From Loxodes magnus (taxonomy: Eukaryota > Ciliophora > Karyorelictea > Loxodida > Loxodidae): 64,000 bases of DNA. The notes under the pieces are model-generated. The model was not told the DNA's origin and made no database searches. It saw only the letters and a list, made by a program, of their open reading frames with translations. This document shows, in pieces, positions 48,850 through 61,450 of the stretch (within the stretch, counting starts at the first letter, position 1; each line of letters starts with the position of its first letter). The stretch lies in the NCBI GenBank assembly GCA_946699065.1, contig CAMPDV010000705.1:115685-179684 (forward strand). Reading direction: 5' to 3'. Position numbers and translations under genes: made by a program.

Positions 48850-49555
48850 CTATAATCTATATATTGAATTTAATGTTGGCTAGAAGACACATAATATAAA
48901 TTAATTATTATATTATTTTAAAATTTTCTAAAAATAATTTAAAAATATACTGTAAAAATAAGCTATAATAATAATTTTATTGTATATTAGATCTCTAACA
49001 ATATTATTTATGTTTTTTATACTTTTTAAATATATTAAAAGAATTATATTTTAAATTTACATTTTAAAAGTTAAGGAAATAGGCTATTAACAATATAAAA
49101 ATTAAAAGATTCTATTATACTATAACATTTATATAAATAATTAAATATTATAATATAAAATTATTTATATTTAACTAATAAATTATTATAAAATTTAGAT
49201 TTGTAAAAAAGGAATCAACTATTAATTATTTAACTTAAGCAATAATTAAAAAATATTTAATGAAATATTTTATAAATTAATATTTATTTAATTAGGAAAA
49301 TTATGCTAATTTAATTACGAATGCAAATATGATATATGCTATAAATGTTTATAATTTTTATCTTAAGCAAGTATAAAAGATATTGAAAATTAAATATTAA
49401 TTTATTTTTAACTTAAAATATCTAATAAATATATAATTAGAAAAAGAAACATAATTTAGGAAAGATATTGAGAAGTATTGATATATACGGATGACATAGA
49501 TTGTATAATTACTTTTGATTAAACAAGAAAATAATTAGATAAATAATAAATAAAT
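48850..49555. other. AT-rich stretch without supported gene
   Basis: A/T runs only, between two retroelement copies. Confidence 0.4.
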
Positions 49556-49558
49556 TTG

Positions 49559-50029
49559 ATTATAGAGCGCGTAGCACTCTCATTGGTGCGCAGCTCTTTA
49601 AAAAAAATGTTTCATACTGACAAAAATGTTTCTTACTGATAAAATTATCAGATACTGGTATAATTATTCAGTACTGATAAAAATGTTCAATACTGATATA
49701 ATTTAAGAATACTCGTAATCTTATCTACTTGTTAGAGGTCCAAGGACATAGCAGGATTGTGTCTCATTGCCTCACCAAAGCAGAGGACGACATGTGTCAA
49801 TTATGGATACTTAAATTCCCCACCTCTGATGAAGCTCGCAATATTATTTCTTTTTAGTTCCAGAATTAAATTAAATTATATTAAATTTAAATTATGCCAG
49901 TCCCGAAGGTCTAAGAATCTTATGTCTCGAGGCCAAACCAAAGCAGAGGAAGACATAAAGTCGATTATGGGCACTTAACTATCCAAACCTCTGATGAAGA
50001 TGACCTGTTGTTCACCTTCGAACAACTAT
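49559..50029 (-). mobile_element. 5'-truncated retrotransposon 3' end
   Basis: Minus orientation. Hairpin GAGCGCGTAGCACTCTCATTGGTGCGCAGCTC at 49565-49597, tail to its left (TAAATAATAAATAAATTTG), the TATCAGTA minisatellite (49604-49715), then two copies of the 3' UTR unit (49745-50015) matching 7020-7300 in reverse. Homology to the 7-kb copy stops at about 50029. Standard-code ORFs reported here are within non-coding UTR. Confidence 0.75.
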
Positions 50030-50107
50030 GGCGGTTTTAAAAATTATTATAATAAAATAAGATATAAGAAATATTTTATGTATAGTACAGATGAAAAAAT
50101 GAAAGCT

Positions 50108-51620
50108 ATGAAATGAGAAAAAAAGAAAATAAATCACAATACATTTATGTAATTTGAAATTAGAAAAAATGCACACATTCGAATAATTAGAACGTTGGAT
50201 ATAAATAGAAATATCGTTAAACAACTAGAGTTTAGAATAAATTAATGCTAAAGATCCATATACAGAATATTAAATAAGATAACTATAAAAAAAGGTATTA
50301 TACCATATAAAGCCTCAACATTCCTAAAAACATTTGCTAAAAAAACATTTGGAAACGTTTGTGTGTTTGTTCCATTTTAGAGGAGACATAAGGAAAAGAA
50401 ATAATATAAAAATTAGAAATAAAATAGCAAAGGATACTTAGATTAATAATTTGTTTTCATTTCATGCCAAAAATAAAATAGTAGAAAATGAATTACAATT
50501 TGCCAATTTTAATTTCAATTATGAAAAAAATGTTACTTTTTAGACGTAAAATATTATTAATCTCAGAATCAACACTGATGGATGAGCATATCAGATGGTC
50601 AAATTAAAATAATTTCTTTTTAAGATACATTAATAGAATGACATGATCAAATTATAGATTAATGAATATATTTTTAAGCAAAAAACCTGAAATAGAAATT
50701 AAAGAAGAATAATCATATGAAGTGATAAATATAAAAAAACGTAGAAGCAATAACTTGAATGTAGGATAATACAACACGCTTCATATACAAAAGGAAATAT
50801 TATAAAATTTAATACTAGGACCATCCAATTACTCAAAATATAGCAAATACAAGAAGTAAGAGATATTCTATATTTTCCGATTAAGAACCAAATGTAGTAG
50901 AGCAGCTTAATCAATTAAAGAAAGGCTCTTCCCAGAAGAAGATTAATGACTATGTAGAAAGGAAAAAGGGATGGTTTTAAATTATAGCAGATTTGACTTT
51001 ACTCTAATGAAAGAAAGAACATAATCAAAAGACCGAAATAAAAAAAATTTATTCGATATTAAATAATCTTCAATTGAAAAAATAATATAACGTAACTGTA
51101 GATTTGAATAATATATGCAGTTTATAAATAAAAATCCAATAGTAAATAGATCGTATTATGAAGATTTAATTAATATATATTAGAAAAAATAAAATTGGAT
51201 ATAAAAATAAAATATTACGTTAACATTAAACAATCAGAAAAGACTAAAGAGCTGGTCTAAGCAAGAACACTTAATTCTATAAAGAATTAGTTTAAAAAAA
51301 TAAAAAAAAAGAAAAAGCTAAATTAAATAGGTTTGATTAAAATTTTGAAAAAATATATGTAGATTCCATGGAAAATGAATGACGGATGTAGTTTCAAAGT
51401 AGAATTAAATAGAAAAAAATATGAATTACAACAATGATGATTTTATGAGAATTAAATTCAAATTTAACAGGTTAATCAATATTAAATCTTATGGAAGAAA
51501 TACATAAATGCAATATGTAAATATAGACTCGTAATTATACTCAGAATTTTATTGGCAATTATTTAACTGGTTAAAAATGCGATGATCTTTTTAAAGGAAA
51601 AATAAAGTTAATTTATTACT
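50108..51620 (+). CDS. Unknown protein, one apparent frameshift
   Basis: Begins Met-Lys-TGA-Glu-Lys-Lys. The frame reads Ile-Ile-Pro-Tyr-Lys-Ala-Ser-Thr-Phe-Leu to about 50420, then a one-base shift in an A-rich run leads to the frame that continues Phe-Ser-Phe-His-Ala-Lys-Asn-Lys and stays open to about 51.6 kb if TGA is sense (for example Thr-Asp-Gly-TGA-Ala-Tyr-Gln, Asn-Glu-TGA-Arg-Met). The C-terminus is not fixed. DNA is A-rich on the sense strand, as in other coding regions here. No domain recognised. Confidence 0.4.
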
Positions 51621-52440
51621 ATTATTATTATATATATTTAAATCTTCTTTAGATATTAAAGCTTGCAAATTTTTTAAAACTTTCTGACTCTCATTTTTTT
51701 ATATCCAGCTTGATTTAGATAAGTTTTTTATAATGGTTTTCCATGCAGTTAATTGGATGTTAAAAAAAATTTAAATTAATTAAATACTAGTTACAATCGT
51801 TAAATTAAATCTTATTAAAATTCTTTATATTCTTAATTATTAATCTTCATCTAACTCAAAAATCTTATTCGTTTCCTTACTAAGTTATTGATAGCACTAC
51901 AATTAGCGAATTTCTTTCTAAGTATTTTTTCTATATTTGTTATATCTTTAAGTTTTTATTTTACCAGCTTTTTAGGCTCTTTTATTTTATTTTTCTGATT
52001 ATTCTATATCAATTTCAATAGCAATTCTCAGTTTTATTCATACACTTTAAATTGTTTTTTGAATATTCTGCTAGTTTTAAATTTAGTAATAGATGCACTC
52101 TTTTATCAATTTAAATTAATTCTAGCAATAAATTTTTCTACTCTATTATGTTGAAGATATTTTTCTCAACTCATTAATATTTCTTTAAAGTTTAAACAGA
52201 TTTCCATTTTATACTCTTTTTTGAGTATTTAAATTTATAATTTTTATTCTCGAACTATATGGCTAATAATTCAATATCTTTTTTACACTTATAAATAAAA
52301 TTTCACTTTGTAGTAAGTATAGTCTTCTCTTAATTTAAATTAAAAAATAATATTTTAATTAAAAAAAAAGTTATTTTTTAATTAAATATTAAGCATAAGA
52401 AAAGTTATAGACAAATGCATGATAACAATAATAAAATATT
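51620..52440 (-). repeat. Conserved block downstream of kelch copy 10
   Basis: Matches the blocks at 1.0-1.6 and 33.3-34.0 kb (GCAATAAATTTTTCTACTCTATT and following). Diverged, no intact frame. Confidence 0.45.
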
Positions 52441-52559
52441 ACTAAAAGATAATAATTAGATATAAAATGTATTAAATTATATTTCTTAAATTAAAATATA
52501 TTATTAATAATTAAATCATATTTAACTAACATTTATTATTTTCTTGTTTTAAATTTTCT

Positions 52560-53489
52560 TGTTAATCATTTCTCTCCATTTTCCAATACTCAAATCATAA
52601 CTATATAGTTAACATAATTCACTAAACGTATAAACTTTATTTCTAACTGTAATTGGTTACGTATAACAGATTCCTTATTCAGGAAATATATCTCCATTCT
52701 TAAGAATTGTTTTTAAATCAAATAAAAAAGTATCAAATCTAGAATATAAGTTTCTATATATTAGAAATGACTTTATATCAGGAATAAATTAAGCTGAAGT
52801 CATAGATTTTTCTTCTAATTTATGTTAACTATCTGTTCATATATTTTATTAGCAATCATATACTTGAATTATATCTTTTGATTCTTTTTAATTAAAAGAA
52901 AATCCACCAAAAATATAAAGCTTAGAATCGTTTACATCACATCCAAAAAATTGAACTGGATAATTTATTGGTTATATTTAAGTAAAACTTTAAGTTCTCA
53001 AGTTAAAAACTTCACATGCTGGTTAATCTTTAGTTTAATCCTTTTCAGATGAAACTCCTGAAACAATATAAACTAGATTCTTTTAATTAAAACGTGTTTT
53101 ATGAAGACGCCTTTAGTATTTCATTACAAACTCTTAATCTTTTTTATTAGTTTCATGGATTAAAAATCTTTAGATTCAATTTTCTAAGCCACCTGAAACT
53201 ACTAAAGTATTATTCTTTATCTACTCTATTTATGAATTATAAGAACTTTTTTGGATATTAATTTAATGGCTTTCAAATAAGTTTTCATTAATTTTATAGG
53301 TTATTTTATAACCATTTTTAATGGTAGAAATACTATTAATATGAATTAGCTTAAGATTAGAACATATTTCATATTTCATAACCCCTATGCCAAACTTAGC
53401 GAATATTCTATCATTCTATTATTGTTGCGAATTTCTAATGAGCTTCTTAAAAATAGTATTTGAACCAGTTATTTTTGCGATTCATTCAT
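52560..53489 (-). pseudogene. Kelch-repeat gene, copy 10, one early indel
   Basis: Starts MNESQKQLVQILFLR, then one T is missing after about 15 codons, shifting the frame. The rest aligns with the family. Kelch Trp codon TGA at 52837-52839, final Trp TGG. The usual stop is lost (AAC-AAG). The box ACGTATTTTTACGT is at 53537-53550. The surroundings duplicate those of copy 2. Confidence 0.65.
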
Positions 53490-53639
53490 TTTAGTTTTAT
53501 AAGTATTAGATAAAATTTCCTTTTTAATCAAAAACCACGTATTTTTACGTCTTTAGATAGTAAAATTAAACTAAATAGCATTAAATAATTATATTTATAA
53601 AATTAAAATTTCTAAAATATGCTTTAAAAAATATTTAAC

Positions 53640-54350
53640 TGAATTATAATAATTTAGTATTTATTTTTAATTTTAACTTTCTAAGCAACTATGTTAAATA
53701 CTTAGTGTTATTATAAAATTTTTAATTTAAAAGTTTATAAATTTATTTTTTATAATAATAGTATATTAAAGTGAATACATCTATATTTGGTTAGTCGCTA
53801 ATTTGAGTTTGTAAAAGGCTTTTATCCTCAATAAGTTTCATAGTTTAATTCTTCTAATTTCTCTGAATCATAAATTCTTATTACTTTTTTTTCTCCTCTA
53901 GCTAAGGATTGGAAATCAAAACCATACTATCTTTTCTTAAATAATCTCAGTGCATACATAATCTTATGACTTCTAAGTAAAAATTGATTGAGTTTGTAAG
54001 ATATAATAAAATATGTTTATAATTTGATCTATAGTTAATAAAAAGAATTAACTATTTTAAATAGCAAACTTTTATATTACTTTTAATTCTTAAATTTCCA
54101 TATTATTCTAATATTAAAAAGGTAAAAGTTAATTTAAATAATGTAAACTAAATTACTCTCTAAAGTCCTATTATATTTTATATCTTTGATACTTATTTTA
54201 ATATTAGTATAATTTTTATTTTTCTCTATTATAAATAAAAATATTATAGTTTGCAGTTTTAGGATTAGCATTTTTATTTTTTAATAAAGCAATTCTCTTT
54301 ATTTAAGTGCCTAATATTAATTAAACTTAAATTTATGTATTAATATATTC
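53640..54350. repeat. Upstream segment duplicated at 9.42-9.9 kb
   Basis: Continues the kelch-copy-2/copy-10 segmental duplication. Contains a unique ~150-bp insert around 53790-53960 not present in the 9-kb copy. Confidence 0.5.
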
Positions 54351-54720
54351 TTTAATATTAGTTATTTTTATTAATATTTCTAATTTTAAATATTAACTAA
54401 TAATCAAACAGTACCAGATGTCTCTTTATTTTAGATATACAAATATAAATTATCAACATTTACGAACTTTTCTTTACAAAAAGGATTAAAATAACTAAGA
54501 TTTCAAGGAAAGGGATAAGCTTCGAAATGATTAACCATTTGATTTATAAGTAATTATTCTTAATAAAAGTGATAATATTGATTTATCTATATAACAACAA
54601 GAGGCTATAGATGTGTTTAATATATAGAGGCAGATAACCTACCTACAATAAGTAATGAAAGAATTTTGAAACTGCTTGGTGCTTTTAATAATAAAAAAAT
54701 GATTATATTATATAATTGAA

Positions 54721-56349
54721 AATTACAGACTTGAGAATATAATATAAAAGAAATAATAAACTATATTAATTAAAATTTAAGACTAATTCAGTCCCTTTCT
54801 GGTAGAATGATTAATTATCTAGCTCTACTTTCTTGATAAGAGGAATTTTCCTTCTTTTCTTCCAAAATGCCTTAAACTGCTCTTTTTGATAAGATAGAAA
54901 TTAAATTAATTTCCTTATTAATATATACACAAAGATATATAAGGAGAGGTATGAAATCTGGTTTTTATAAATAGAAAGTAAGAGATAGTATATAAAACTA
55001 AAGCTACTTAGAAAGTGATTACATATGAAGGAGATGATTCATATAAAGTATTTCAGCAATTATGACTAAATTTGTGTAACTCTTGCTTTAAAATTACCAA
55101 AATCTTCTAATCAAAATCCTCATAAGAATGTCTCTTCGATTAGTTAAAAAGCCAAGAATAGAAGTAATCTTAAAACTAATTTTGAGTTGAAAAATTTGAT
55201 AATCTACTTTATAAGATAATTGAGAACTTCTTGTAGGATAAACTAAAAACTAATAAAAGAGCAGAAATTTTACTGTACTTAAGCTATAAAAGTGGGAAAA
55301 TATTTCAATTTGTCGTTTGATATACGAATATTTTTTCTTTAGTATTGTCTTCTAATAAATAGAAGTATATCCTAAATTTTTAAGTTATATTTTTAAAAAC
55401 CAAGCTTGATAAAAAAGTAGAGTGTGACTTTTAAAAATGCTATATATGCTTAAAAAAAGAACTCTCATAATATAAGAAATAAATATTAAATAATTAACTA
55501 TACTCTATCTAAGGCTCAAAGAAGGAACATATAGAACATTTTTTAAAAGAGAAAAATAGAAAAAAACGAGAAATCAAAAAATTATTTTTCGAGTAAGAGA
55601 GTCATATAGTATCTACTTCTTTTCACTTATATAAAATTGAAAAAAATTAAGCTTAATTTCATTAATGAGGAATAATTTGAATAAACAAGCTAACTTTTAA
55701 CTTAAGGAAATCTATCTGAATAAAGAAAAAAATAACTAGAGAAGAGTTAAATCTATGATTAAGTTGAAAGAGGTTTAAAAATATATTTAAGGCCAGAGTA
55801 TTAAAAAAATTAGCTTTAATATTAAGTTTAAAAGTCAAAAATTTAACTTAATATCTAATATATGAAAGTAAAACAGTCAAGATGATTCCATAACTATACA
55901 CTTTCTAAAATAAAAATCCTCAACTAATTTAGGCAGTCTTATTATTACAAAGAGTAAATTTATCTCCTTCAAAAACTATAAATGTTACAGTTAAATAAAG
56001 CCTGCTAAATTTAGCTCGAAATATAAATAATCATACATTTTGATTTATAAAAGGATGTTAAAAATCCTATGCTTTTCTGAAAACATCCGATAGAAAATTA
56101 AATAATAATTATTCTTCTTAAATAGTTAACCTAAAAACCAAGCTATTTATAGGATAATCTTAATTTATTTTAGATAAATCTATTATCATCAGAATAAGAT
56201 AAATTAATTTTACTCTAATATATTCAGCTGAACACTTAAATAATTTAGCAAAAATGAACAGTAAAATCTAAATTGAAAGACTAATAAATAATGAGTTTAG
56301 AAGTTCTTAGAATAACCATAATAAAATAGATTCTTCTCTTTAATTCTGA
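54721..56349 (+). CDS. Possible unknown gene, TGA-interrupted
   Basis: One frame from about 54.72 kb to TGA 56347-56349 has no indel but nine or more internal TGAs. Best stretches: Ala-Glu-Ile-Leu-Leu-Tyr-Leu-Ser-Tyr-Lys-Ser-Gly-Lys, Lys-Cys-Tyr-Ile-Cys-Leu-Lys-Lys, and Phe-Ile-Gly-Gln-Ser-Gln-Phe-Ile-Leu-Asp-Lys. Between 55660 and 55860 another frame looks more protein-like, so an indel pair or intron is possible. The beginning overlaps sequence homologous to 10.78-11.2 kb. Confidence 0.3.
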
Positions 56350-56514
56350 CTGAAAAGCCAAAGCTAAATTACAAAATAAAGCTTTAAAATTTGATAAGTT
56401 TTATAAAATAAAAAGAGTGTACAATGAATTTATATAAGAGAGGCTTAGTTAATTATAAATATTTAAAGTTATGAGATAATTATGTTTAAATTAGTTTAGT
56501 TATAAGTAAATTAA

Positions 56515-58634
56515 ATGGCTTAGCCAATTCTTGATATGCTTCCTCTATGTTTCTGTGGAGCAAATTCTAATAGCGAAGAAGCCTTTTATTAAACTAAGTG
56601 TAATCATTATTTTTGTGGACCATGCTATTCAGAAAGAATTGTAATAAATTTGTTTATCTGCTCGTGCAACTAGAAAATAAATCTAAATGAAATCAAATAA
56701 ATAAAGGGAAAAGTTAATTCAGGACAGATGAAAGCTATTTAGTAATTCCAAAGAAAAATAGAAAAAGTTCAAAATCCAATCTAATAGTAAATCTTTAATT
56801 AACATAACTTGACATAAAGCTAGGAAGGGATATAATAGGATTAAGCATAACCAAATCCGTCAAACTAGTAATTTAACGAATAAAATAAGGAGTAAGAAGA
56901 GTTTAAATAAATTCCTAGTTAGAATTAAGGATAAATCAATGATCCTATCTTTTTTTCTTTCGATCCAAAATTTAGAAATAATTAGGTGAAGCCAAATGAT
57001 CCTTAACCTTCAGATCCTCCTTCTTTTTAGCTTAATAATAACGAAGATACTTTCTTTGCTCAGAAATAGGAATAAAATGTTGGTGATTTTAAGGCCTAAT
57101 AGATGAAATAGTTCAATACTAACCGAGATAAATTTTGAGATATTAAGATGAATAAGCGTTTCTTAAACGCAGACAGTACTTTGATGAGGAATAGCTTTAA
57201 TACTTTGATGAATTGTGCTAATTAGTTCCAATCTAATAACTAAGAATAGTAATAACTTATAAATAAAATCCCATTCTAGAATCAACTAATATGTAGAACT
57301 CACTAATTAACTGCTTACTATGTATGCACTAATTGCATTGATTTCGTTTGCTAAACTTGTTAAATAGAAAAATGTAATAAATTTAATCACTAGCAGGAAA
57401 CATTAGACTAAGCTCTTTAGACATATAAAAGCAAAGTAGGAAAAGTGGTTAATAATTAATTAATCAAAATCAAAATCGAAATGCTAGAAAAACTGACTCA
57501 AGCTTATTAGCAACTTATTGCATAATTTAAGGAAAAAGAACAGCTAAGTAAAGAAGAAATTTAGAAATAAGTCTAAAATATAAAAGTCTTATTAGATCAA
57601 GTCTAAAAATATTGACTCGATAAATAGAACTATAAGTTAGATAAACCATTCAAACTATATAAAACCTTAGTTAGCCACTAGAAAATTAGCTATAAAGAAC
57701 TAAAGAGTTGTAATGGATGGACTTGAATGTTCTTAATGAGTAAAATATATAAAAATTGCTTTAGTTCAGTTCTTAATGGGAAAATCTAAATAAAGAAAGA
57801 TGTCCAAATAAAGTAGAATTTAATTAAGAACTTAATCTAAAAATAAACGTTCAAGAAATAGAGTAAATAAAGAAAAGCTTAAATTCTTTATTTTAGTTGG
57901 AAATAATTGATAAATATAACTTAGAAAATAATACCAAAAAACCAAATTAACTTCCTTATGGATAATGAATCAGTAACAAAGTAAATATAGAACTTCAAAA
58001 TTACAATATGTATTCCTAGTAATAGCCTTTGATTGTTTAGTAACCATAGCCAACTAATATCAATTAAAACTAGAACAATAATTATCAAGGATAACTATAT
58101 TAGCAAAATTACCAGCCAAAAGAATATCAATAATAATAGTAAATATAAAAGCATAATCTAAGTCCCTAATAAGTTTAGCATGCTAATTAACTGATTTACC
58201 TTATTTAGGATAATAACCCTTAATAGTAAGTTGATATAGCTATCAAATAAGAAACTCTTTACTAAAATGATACTTTTAACAATTAAAAAAATGCAAAATT
58301 GCAATTATAGTAGCCAAATTACCCTTAATTGTAAGGATAGAATTAGTAACAAGCTTGATAACCATATTAACCATAATTACAGTAGAATTAAGGACCAAAT
58401 CCTTAAGAGTAACAGAACTAGGATTAATTTTATAGATAGCTAATTTCTAAAGAGTTAATTAACAAGCACAATTTAAAGGAAACTGATATATCAGATATAG
58501 TCAAAACCATAAAGATTATAGAAGAAAACAAGAAATAAAATTTTATAGATGTAGTAAAGATAATAGATCTTTTAAAAAAGCATCCATATAACTATGAGAA
58601 AGCTGCTTGGGAATATTTAGGAGTTATTTTTTGA
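56515..58634 (+). CDS. RING and B-box (TRIM-like) protein
   Basis: Starts MAQPILDMLPLCFCGANSNS. RING finger at residues 12-51 with Cys12-x-Cys14, Cys29-x-His31, Cys34-x2-Cys37 and Cys49-x-Cys51. B-box around residues 260-297 (Cys260-x2-His, Cys-Thr-Asn-Cys, Cys-Gln-Thr-Cys, closing His). A coiled coil follows (to about 420), then a Gln/Asn/Pro-rich region and a helical C-terminus ending Tyr-Leu-Gly-Val-Ile-Phe-TGA (58632-58634). The order RING, B-box, coiled coil is that of TRIM ubiquitin ligases; known RINGs recruit E2 enzymes. A frame change at 57605-57610 is explained by one missing A in the run after GTCT. Internal TGAs at 57136, 57966 and 58356. The change could be a sequencing error or early decay. 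Confidence 0.75.
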
Positions 58635-59004
58635 GACTTTAACTTTTATGTCTATAAATCTTATTCGTAAAGTTGATATAATGCTCACTAAATTTTAAAT
58701 AAATAATTTAAAGGAATGTATAAAAATTTAAATAAACTATTTTTTAAATAATTTCATTTCTAAAAGAGTAAAAATTATAAATTTTATACATTCTTTAGTT
58801 TTAAGTATTACGTCAACTTATATTAGATTTATTTATCTTTTTAATATCAAAATAAAAATAAATGTATATTATGCTTTATTTATCATTTACTTATAATTAG
58901 ATTAAAAGTGAAATAAATAAAAAGAAAAGTTTTTATTAAGAGTTTTTATATTCATAATGTTTTAATTACTTTAAATAAAGCGTTACTTATTAATCATTAT
59001 GATG

Positions 59005-60456
59005 TCAACCTTTGTTTAATTCGTTAATTTCAATTATTTTTCCTTTATTTAAAAAAATTAAATAATATTTGGAAAATGCTTTTTGTGAGTCTATTAATGG
59101 GAAATATTCTTTAAATATGTTTGATTATTATTATTACAAAATAAATGTAAAAAAAGATTTATCATTCTCTAGGATCTCAACCAGTTACTTACTGTCTTTT
59201 GCTTAACGAGGATGGATACATCATTTTTCTTGATTAAGGAGAAGTTAGCCACTGTTGATTCTTAGTATGTTAAGCAAATATTTTTCTCTTATAAATTCCT
59301 TTTGATATAATCCATAGCTATTTAATCTAAGCTCATGTTCTTTTTTGTTCTTTTTAGTTAAATTTTATTCAAGTTATGCATTTCCTTAATAAATGAAATA
59401 TAGACTTACAGTGTCAGAAATTTTTTAGTTGTATCTAATTATCTTTTTATAAATATCTTGTTTTCTATCTTTTCAAAACTTTTAATTATATTCTTATTTT
59501 AAATTTCTAATTCTGGAATTTGATCTTTTTTTATTAAAGTTGGAGTTTTTTTCCAATTCCACTATTTTATTATTGGGCAAGTTTGATTAAGATTATCTTC
59601 ATAATTGTTCTTTCGTTAATAATTGATTTTATATTGTTTATTTTCTTAAAATCGTTGGATCATTATCCTGAAAATCAATACTGCTCCTAAGATCTCTTAT
59701 TTATATACTTTGATTAAATATATTTTCTTAGTATAGGGAAATTTATTTATTCCTTTTTCCGATTTAGTTTTAGAGTTTTTAATATATGTCATTTTTTTAT
59801 TCTTCTACTTATTACATTCCAACCATCACTTTACCTTGGAAATAAGAGTTAAATTCTGATGTAATCATCTATTTTTATTTTTCTTTGCCTGTATTCCTCT
59901 CGGCTTTTCTATTTTAGTTTCTAGAAAGGCACATCGACTATTCTTTTTTATCACTCAATTTTCTATTTTTTTTTATATGTTTGGTTATAAATCCTTATAA
60001 TAAATTTAGTAACGAAAATAGTTATAATCTTTTGAAAATATTTCTTAAAAATAAAAAGAACATCATTTTATATCTATTTGCGTTAAGCTTAGTTCTCACT
60101 TTCCTGTTATAGATTTGTTTTAAAGATCTTTAATTATTTCTGAAATATCTCATTCTTTTGACTTTATCATAATTTCCTCAAGATTTAAAATAAAATTTCC
60201 AATTATTAGATGCATGTTTTCTCTAGTAGCTCTATCCTTTTTTAGTTAAAGCAATGCTGTTATTACTTTATGCTTTAATTTAACAAAATGAAGAAACTAT
60301 TTGAGATTTACCTTTTGATAAACAATTTCAGCTTATAAACTTTTTTGCTTCATAAGGATTAGATCTTAAAAAATGTTAGCTATATTAATTCTAAATGCTG
60401 CTATAGTTTAAAATTATCCTAAAATCATAAAAGCATAATCTTATACTTTTAATCAT
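59005..60456 (-). CDS. Unknown 483-residue protein, single frame
   Basis: One frame from MIKSIRLCFYDFRIILNYSS (60456) to TGA 59005-59007, with no indel and five internal TGAs at codons 43, 93, 286, 328 and 412 (Ile-Ser-TGA-Asn-Cys, Lys-Ser-TGA-Gly-Asn, Gln-Leu-TGA-Arg-Gln, Lys-Phe-TGA-Lys-Asp, Glu-Lys-TGA-Cys-Ile-His). TGG is also used (Asn-Asn-Trp-Lys). The C-terminal half looks most protein-like (His-Glu-Leu-Arg-Leu-Asn-Ser-Tyr-Gly-Leu; Leu-Val-Glu-Ile-Leu-Glu-Asn-Asp). Another frame is also fairly open in the first half, so the N-terminus is less certain. Convergent with the RING gene, 370 bp apart. No family recognised. Confidence 0.5.
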
Positions 60457-61450
60457 TTTTGTCGTTACTTAGATGAAATTAGTTCTACAAATCTTCTTCT
60501 CACTTTTTATTTTAAAGTTAGTTAATTCTTGAAAAACTTTTGTCTCAATTATTTATTTAACTTGCTACTGAATAGGTTTTTTATAAGTTTTTTACATCAA
60601 ATATTCAATAGGATGCATAACATAGTGAAAAAAATCAATTATCATTTCTATGATACATTATTGTTTTCAAATTTGATTTAAATTCTTAATTTTTTGTTTT
60701 TTTTCAACTCAAAAACATCTTAAAACTCTTTTCGATCTGCTAGATCGAATTACAATTATAAAATTTCTTTTATTTAAGCTTTTAAAATTTATTTTTATAT
60801 TAAATTTTTATTTTATCTATTTTTAAATTTATTTAATTACATTTTTTTCAATCATTCTACATCAAATATTGCAATTATATTCCTGCTTTTAAATAATTTT
60901 TTTAATATTTTTTAATTTTTATTATTTACTTAAGTTATTTTTCTTTAGTTTATTTTGAAAATAAAATTAATTACTCTATTAAATTTAAAATCTTTTTATT
61001 TACTTATATGTCTTTCTTCTAAGAATTAGCATATTATCCGTTTTTCTCGCTTCATATAGTTCAAAAATAAATTTTTTAATTCAAAATAGTACTGTTTACT
61101 CAATATTTTAAATTTTCTACACTCATCAGCGAAATTTATACTTTTTATTAAATCCAGATTTTTATTATAAATAGAAAGATAATAATTCTATTTTATTTTT
61201 TTAATCTAAATATTTTCTTTTCTATGACAATAACCTAATTTATTTATTTTTTTAAATTCAATACGTGAGAATAATTTTCTTTTTGTTAAATAAGCAAAAA
61301 AAATTTGAAAGAAGATATAAATAATATATAGAATATGAGTTAATAAATATATAAAAATAATGAAAGTAATTTATATGTTTTAAACTAAAATAAAGTATTA
61401 AAGTATTTAATTTATTTAAATTTAATTATATTTTTTAGTTTTAAGTTTAC

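Noticed and set aside
57973..58019. A 47-nt GT-AG intron in the RING gene
   Set aside because: It would rescue one frame, but the downstream protein reads continuously in the other frame from about 57603, so a single missing A explains the data better.
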